Shown here: positions 9,745 through 12,473 of the stretch, one piece after another
Numbering within the stretch: the first letter of the stretch is position 1
Layout of the letters: the number at the start of each line of letters is the position of its first letter
Notes under the pieces: model-generated
Database searches by the model: none
Seen by the model: the letters and a program-made list of their open reading frames with translations, nothing else
What the model was told of the DNA's origin: nothing
NCBI GenBank assembly: GCA_036939755.1
Contig: JALLAZ010001209.1
Coordinates: 1 to 12,473 of the forward strand
Source of the DNA: Stephanodiscus triporus
Lineage: Eukaryota; Bacillariophyta; Thalassiosirophyceae; Thalassiosirales; Thalassiosiraceae
Direction of reading: 5' to 3'
DNA: 12,473 nucleotides
Program-made: the position numbers and the translations under genes

Positions 9745-10512
9745 GTCGACCCGTCGTCCTGCGGATCCAAGTACCTGGTGTCGGCGTCGCGGGATCGGAC
9801 AGTCAAATTCTGGGACGTCGAGACGGGATTCTGCGATCAGACGCTGTCGGACCACGGCGATTGGGTCCGTTGCGTCGCGGTCCGACCAGCCGCCGCCGGG
9901 GGGGGAGCGCGACCGTCGTCATCGTCGTCGTCGTCGTTGTCGTCGTCCGAGGGAGGGGGCGGGATCGAGGACGTTTTCGGATTCTCCCCCGCCCTCGTTG
10001 CCACGTCGGGGAACGATCGCACGATATACGTGTACAACGCCAGCGACAAGCGGGAGAGGATTTGCGAGCTGCGGGGGCACGATCACGTGGTGGAATCGCT
10101 GTCTTTCCTATGTTCGTCGACGCTGCCGCGCACGATGACGACGACTACTGCTCCCGCGAGGCAACAACCGGCGTCGTCGTCGTCGTCGTCGCCGTCGTGG
10201 GACTACCTGGCGAGCGGATCGAGAGATCGGACGGTGCGCCTTTGGTCCGTCGCCGGTGGATCGTGCCTCATGACCTTCCGATCCCACGAGAATTGGGTCA
10301 GGTGTGTTCTCGTCCATCCCTCCGGCAATCACGTGCTCAGCTGCGGCGACGATCGTACAATACGCGTCTACGACATAAAGTCGAGTAGGTGCCTTCGCAC
10401 GATCGACGACGCCCATCCGCACTTCGTGACGTCGATGGCTGTTCATCATGCGTTGCCCATATTGGTCTCGGGGGGGGTCGATCACACGGTCAAGTGTTGG
10501 CAACTGGTCTGA
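8808..10512 (+). CDS. LIS1: LIS1 (PAFAH1B1-like) dynein regulator, reading frame broken at a poly-G run
   Basis: LIS1 binds the cytoplasmic dynein motor domain and, with NudE/NudC partners, regulates microtubule transport and nuclear positioning. The start at 8808 gives the family N-terminus with a LisH motif (about 5-35). A poly-Ser/Ala stretch follows, then a coiled coil from [19 protein letters not shown] (about 78-103) and WD repeats from residue 148. WD1, WD2 and the start of WD3 ([14 protein letters not shown]) are in one frame. The end of WD3 ([15 protein letters not shown]) and WD4-WD7 to the stop at 10510 are in the next frame. The switch lies within or beside 50 consecutive G (9694-9743). 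The combined length would be about 565 residues, against about 410 in human. The excess is Gly- and Ser-rich insertions in WD3, WD4 and WD5. No intron with good signals explains the switch. Confidence 0.9.
9648..9743 (+). repeat. (GGA)8-(GGC)6-G50 tract inside LIS1
   Basis: Eight GGA units (9648-9671) pass into six GGC units (9672-9689) and then, after GGGA, into 50 uninterrupted G residues (9694-9743). In the upstream LIS1 frame the whole tract encodes glycine with a single arginine. The trinucleotide parts cannot change the frame by gaining or losing units, but the homopolymer can. A run this long is poorly resolved by most sequencing methods, so its stated length is doubtful. The tract is also a strong candidate for G-quadruplex formation. 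Confidence 0.9.
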
Positions 10513-10730
10513 AACGCATCATATGGACGACCAACCGCGAATTGGAATTATTTACTTTTGCGTCCGACGTAGATAGGATACCTCTTCTCCCTTTACTTGA
10601 TAGCATTTAACAAGCAACATAAAAATATTGGCATTATGATTGACCTTATCGTAAGACATCGTCTCTTAACGCTGCACACACCTCCGAAGGCCTACCGGAG
10701 AACTTAGACAATCGCCGCGGACCTCATAGT
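10513..10730. other. Convergent spacer between LIS1 and the FkbM gene
   Basis: This 218-bp spacer lies between two convergent stop codons and should hold both 3' untranslated regions. It has ordinary base composition, in contrast to the GC-rich LIS1 coding sequence next to it. No gene or clear hairpin is seen. Confidence 0.5.
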
Positions 10731-12065
10731 CTAGCTCCTTTCATTCTTCTCATTCGACGATGCAAGGCGGAATAGAACATTGATGTCACTTGCCTCATAT
10801 CTTGATTTCACGTACGCCACAAGTTCTGCCACACTACCATATTTAACCGTGACGACATCACTAGGTCCAAGCCAAGTCCCAGTTTTGAACAGTTCATATC
10901 CATAGTCGAGCAAAATAGAGCACATGTCCTCCCAATTCTGTGACTTCAGCGTTTTCTTCCACTCCATGAAAATATAGCGAACTTTTTGGCTCCTTAGCAA
11001 TTTCTTTGCACCTAGCAAAACTTTCAATTCAAGACCTTCAACATCTATCTTGAGAATTGCGATTGTTGCTGTGCCGGCCTTATTATCGCCCAGCCAGTTT
11101 TGATCTTGCGCCAAGGCATCTAGCGTAACAAGTTGCAGCGCACCACCCGCTGCTCTCTTTGCCCCTGCCTGTTCGCCAGCTTCTTGTGAGAAGCTGAAAG
11201 AACCAGGGTTACTTCCATCAATAGCGAACATCTCCTCCTGTAAGCCATGAACGTCACCCACTCCCTTCAGAAAGGGATGGACTTGGTTGTGTTCTGGATT
11301 TGGAGATATCGACCATCCATTGAGCACGGAAGATTCGCACAATCTTACCATGTTAACAACATTTGGCTCAAAAACAAACACCTCAGCGCCGTGCGCAGCC
11401 GATAGCATGGAAAACCAACCCACGTTGCCACCAATATCAAGCATGATAGGCCGTTTTAAATTACCATTGGCTTTCATTTCTGTGGTAACCTCTTCCAAAA
11501 TTGATTGCATCTCTAGGGACATCGATCGCTCATAATACTCGCCATAAATAAAAATATCTTTCCTAACATAGTCAACCTTTTCATCGTTGGTTGATAAATA
11601 AAATGGAATTTTTGTGTTTGTCAGGCGCAAATAAGATTTGTGATGGGGCTTATCATCGGTGTGATTTTTCAGTTGTGAAATTTCTAACTTTCTGTGAGAG
11701 TCTAATAACTCGAGGCAATCATTCGGCGCCAAGTTGAGATCCATTGCAGTTGTTCCAGCATGGTGGTATGTGGACGGCTTATTGCGAAGATTATCACCAA
11801 ACCCCACCAATGGCAGGATTGATTTTGCCTCCAAGTTCAAGGTTTTTTTGATGCCTGCACTGGCTGATTTTGAGAAAGTCAAAAGCACCCAGGAGATGAG
11901 AATCAGGTTTATTAGCAATAGAATTTGAGTAAAACTAAATTGAGCCGATGCTCTTAAGGTTTTCTTTTCTTGATGGGCTTTCATGCAGGTGCTGGTGCTG
12001 GTGCTGGGGGGATGGGTAACGATATGAATTTCCATAGGTTGTGTTGATGCTAACGCATTATTCAT
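10731..12065 (-). CDS. FkbM-family SAM-dependent methyltransferase with N-terminal membrane anchor
   Basis: The single-exon product is 444 residues. A hydrophobic segment at about 43-64 (around ILLLINLILISWVLLTF) follows a short polar N-terminus with few charges. This suggests a type II membrane protein, probably of the Golgi or ER. The SAM-binding motif I, PIMLDIGGNVGWFS, lies at 206-219, with the acidic strand end VFVFEPN at about 229-235. The family motif LKIDVEGLE lies at 338-346, followed by FMEWK. FkbM enzymes are O-methyltransferases that act on small molecules or sugars; the substrate here cannot be told. The ATG at 12065 is the first in frame; the open frame extends a further 16 codons without an ATG. 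The gene converges on LIS1. Confidence 0.85.
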   Translation of the reverse strand: MNNALASTQPMEIHIVTHPPSTSTSTCMKAHQEKKTLRASAQFSFTQILLLINLILISWVLLTFSKSASAGIKKTLNLEAKSILPLVGFGDNLRNKPSTYHHAGTTAMDLNLAPNDCLELLDSHRKLEISQLKNHTDDKPHHKSYLRLTNTKIPFYLSTNDEKVDYVRKDIFIYGEYYERSMSLEMQSILEEVTTEMKANGNLKRPIMLDIGGNVGWFSMLSAAHGAEVFVFEPNVVNMVRLCESSVLNGWSISPNPEHNQVHPFLKGVGDVHGLQEEMFAIDGSNPGSFSFSQEAGEQAGAKRAAGGALQLVTLDALAQDQNWLGDNKAGTATIAILKIDVEGLELKVLLGAKKLLRSQKVRYIFMEWKKTLKSQNWEDMCSILLDYGYELFKTGTWLGPSDVVTVKYGSVAELVAYVKSRYEASDINVLFRLASSNEKNERS

Positions 12066-12090
12066 GGCGTAGTCGGACGTAGGTAGCTTC

Positions 12091-12110
12091 CTAAAATAGA
12101 TATATATAAA
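12091..12110 (-). promoter_or_regulatory. TATA-like element upstream of the FkbM gene
   Basis: On the - strand this stretch reads TTTATATATATCTATTTTAG, some 26-45 nt before the FkbM start codon. It could be a TATA box with a very short leader. The ending TTTTAG also resembles a 3' splice site, so an upstream non-coding exon is an alternative. The evidence is position and composition only. Confidence 0.3.
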
Positions 12111-12252
12111 CAAAACATGCAGCCTTGCCCGTCGCGTGCCCAGAGGCTAAGCTGGTCTGAAGCGCCAACTGAGGTCAGACCGGCACGGAGTGAATCAAGC
12201 ATGGAAGGGCCTTTTACAAGACCGGACGACGGGTACGCAGGAAGCCGATACA

Positions 12253-12473
12253 ATGAGTTTTGGAAAAGGAGGCGCACAACTTTGGAAACAAGATCCGATT
12301 CAAAAGCCGAAGAGAATTCTGGTTTACGAGGGAATTCAACATGTTGAAAAGCTGAAAGGAAGGGCGGGAGATTCGAAATCTGCCTCCCAAAATTTCTACC
12401 TCACAAACCAAATGGGACTGCTGGAGAACGTAGGAATCCGGCATGACGAATTTTGCGGAGTCTACTCCGATTT
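12253..12473 (+). CDS. Unidentified open frame, cut by the window edge
   Basis: From the ATG at 12253 (MSFGKGGAQLWK) the frame stays open for 73 codons to the end of the window; the previous in-frame stop is at 12148-12150. The sequence is mixed in composition and not low in complexity. It ends around RHDEFCGVYSDF. I recognise no family. It is divergent from the FkbM gene. It could be the first exon of a real gene, a fragment of a mobile element, or chance. Length alone is weak evidence. Confidence 0.3.
   Translation, partial: MSFGKGGAQLWKQDPIQKPKRILVYEGIQHVEKLKGRAGDSKSASQNFYLTNQMGLLENVGIRHDEFCGVYSD

Noticed and set aside
9291..9855. Long - strand open frames opposite LIS1 (poly-Pro)
   Set aside because: They are mirror images of the GC-rich repeats and show no domain.
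9745..10388. Continuation of the first LIS1 frame past the poly-G run to a stop at 10388
   Set aside because: It has no WD-repeat similarity and is rich in Arg and Val as expected from a shifted GC-rich frame. WD4-WD7 lie in the other frame.
12066..12113. Extension of the FkbM protein upstream of 12065
   Set aside because: The extra 16 codons contain no ATG and cover a TATA-like stretch, so they are more likely promoter or leader.
1..12473. CRISPR arrays, tRNA or rRNA genes, bacterial operons, insertion sequences or viral genes
   Set aside because: None was seen. The introns and protein families show eukaryotic nuclear DNA.

Overview
This window is a stretch of nuclear DNA from a eukaryotic microalga, most probably a stramenopile and perhaps a diatom. 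The reasons are compact genes, short GT-AG introns (about 64-269 nt), AP2-like domains next to chromatin-reader-like folds, and orthologues of MAD2, ISCU and LIS1. The species cannot be named from the sequence. All exon joins were worked out by eye from splice signals, reading frame and similarity to known families. None is backed by transcript data.

Layout. Bases 1-530 are simple-sequence DNA (GAY trinucleotides, purine tracts and a short direct repeat). Bases 530-1900 carry no convincing gene but hold several small perfect palindromes. A four-exon MAD2 spindle-checkpoint gene lies at 1922-2893 (+). It converges on a three-exon gene for the mitochondrial iron-sulfur scaffold ISCU at 4145-3273 (-). 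ISCU diverges from a large five-exon gene at 4516-8526 (+). A 370-bp shared promoter between them carries two E2F-like motifs.

The large gene predicts a 1214-residue protein with two Tudor-like modules, two AP2-like modules, two more small barrel-like modules and two KH-like modules. It is the most unusual item here. Its last intron opens with an in-frame stop, so retaining that intron would give a 328-residue Tudor-only protein.

A GC-rich gene for the dynein regulator LIS1 follows at 8808-10512 (+). It is interrupted by a run of 50 G residues, across which the reading frame changes. It converges on an FkbM-type methyltransferase with an N-terminal membrane anchor at 12065-10731 (-). The right edge holds an open frame that runs off the window and that I cannot identify.

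The genes do not form a pathway. MAD2 and LIS1 both act in mitosis and microtubule function, ISCU in mitochondria, FkbM probably in the secretory pathway, and the large protein probably in the nucleus. This is an ordinary gene-dense nuclear neighbourhood with one striking multidomain gene.
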